A DNA stretch of 7,538 nucleotides from Chryseobacterium gleum (GTDB lineage: Bacteria; Bacteroidota; Bacteroidia; UBA10329): the NCBI GenBank assembly GCA_945874195.1, contig CAMCFW010000091.1:1-7538 (forward strand), read 5' to 3'. Position 1 is the stretch's first letter. Each line of letters opens with the position of its first letter. The position numbers were made by a program, and so were the translations under genes. A model generated the notes under the pieces. The model had not been told where the DNA came from. It did not search any database and worked only from the letters and a program-made list of their open reading frames with translations. This document shows, one piece after another, positions 7,210 through 7,538 of the stretch.

Positions 7210-7538
7210 TGGAAACATCAGACATCGTAGTAGGACTTGACATCGGAACCACGAAGATCGCCTGCATTGTAGGCAAACGTGATGAACATGGAAAGATCGA
7301 GATCCTCGGAATCGGAAAATCCGAATCGTTGGGCGTCAGCCGTGGCGTGGTGGCCAACATCGATAAGACCGTACAGTCCATTCAGGCTGCGGTGGAAGAA
7401 GCCGAACAGAAGACCGGTATCAAGATCAAATATGTGAACGTGGGCATTGCCGGACAGCACATAAAATCGCTACAGCACCGGGGCATCTACACCCGCGATT
7501 CCATCGAGACCGAAATTGGGAAGGAAGACGTTCGCAAC
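7209..7538 (+). CDS. ftsA: FtsA, actin-like divisome protein (3' end cut by window)
   Basis: Actin-like ATPase that tethers FtsZ to the membrane and signals to the septal synthase. The first 110 residues are present and the frame is open to the window edge. Visible: the actin-fold phosphate-1 motif GLDIGTTKIACIVG (9-22), ESLGVSRGVVANID (39-52), which is the conserved turn of FtsA, and NVGIAGQHIKS (77-87) leading into the FtsA-specific 1C subdomain. The ATG at 7209 shares its A with the ftsQ stop, supporting coupled translation. DnaK or MreB are excluded by the SRGVVANI and GIAGQHI motifs and by the position after ftsQ. The C-terminal amphipathic helix that would bind membrane lies outside the window. 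Confidence 0.95.
   Translation, partial: METSDIVVGLDIGTTKIACIVGKRDEHGKIEILGIGKSESLGVSRGVVANIDKTVQSIQAAVEEAEQKTGIKIKYVNVGIAGQHIKSLQHRGIYTRDSIETEIGKEDVRN

Overview
The window is an uninterrupted stretch of a bacterial division and cell wall (dcw) cluster, with every gene on the + strand: mraY (3' part), murD, a stand-alone MurD C-terminal-domain paralogue, ftsW, murG, murC, ftsQ and ftsA (5' part). Gene order, MraY with an extra periplasmic segment, short FtsQ, absence of murB and ddl between murC and ftsQ, and lack of clear Shine-Dalgarno sequences all suggest Bacteroidota, probably Flavobacteriales-like with mid-range GC. The order-level placement is inference from protein style, not a database result.

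Layout: 2-820 encodes the last 272 residues of MraY (lipid I synthesis). 820-2151 is full-length MurD (443 aa). 2185-2727 encodes a 180-aa protein that matches only the C-terminal ligase domain of the MurD just upstream, with about 81 of 157 residues identical in an ungapped hand alignment. 2732-3952 is FtsW (GTG start), 3945-5051 MurG, 5048-6415 MurC, 6412-7209 FtsQ, and 7209-7538 the first 110 residues of FtsA. Six of the eight genes overlap a neighbour by 1 to 8 nt or are 4 nt apart. The one real gap (33 nt) lies directly before the MurD paralogue. No intergenic stretch is long enough to hold an RNA gene, and no terminator, mobile element or CRISPR was seen.

The products form one pathway. 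MurC and MurD add L-Ala and D-Glu to UDP-MurNAc in the cytoplasm. MraY moves the finished pentapeptide precursor onto undecaprenyl phosphate and MurG adds GlcNAc to make lipid II. FtsW polymerises lipid II at the septum, where FtsQ and FtsA belong to the divisome.

The one non-standard element is the MurD C-terminal-domain paralogue. It keeps the residues expected to contact nucleotide but has changed two residues that bind D-glutamate in MurD. It has no Mur-ligase central domain, so it cannot be a ligase by itself. It looks like a maintained protein rather than a decaying fragment, and is a candidate regulatory or partner subunit of the Mur ligase pathway.
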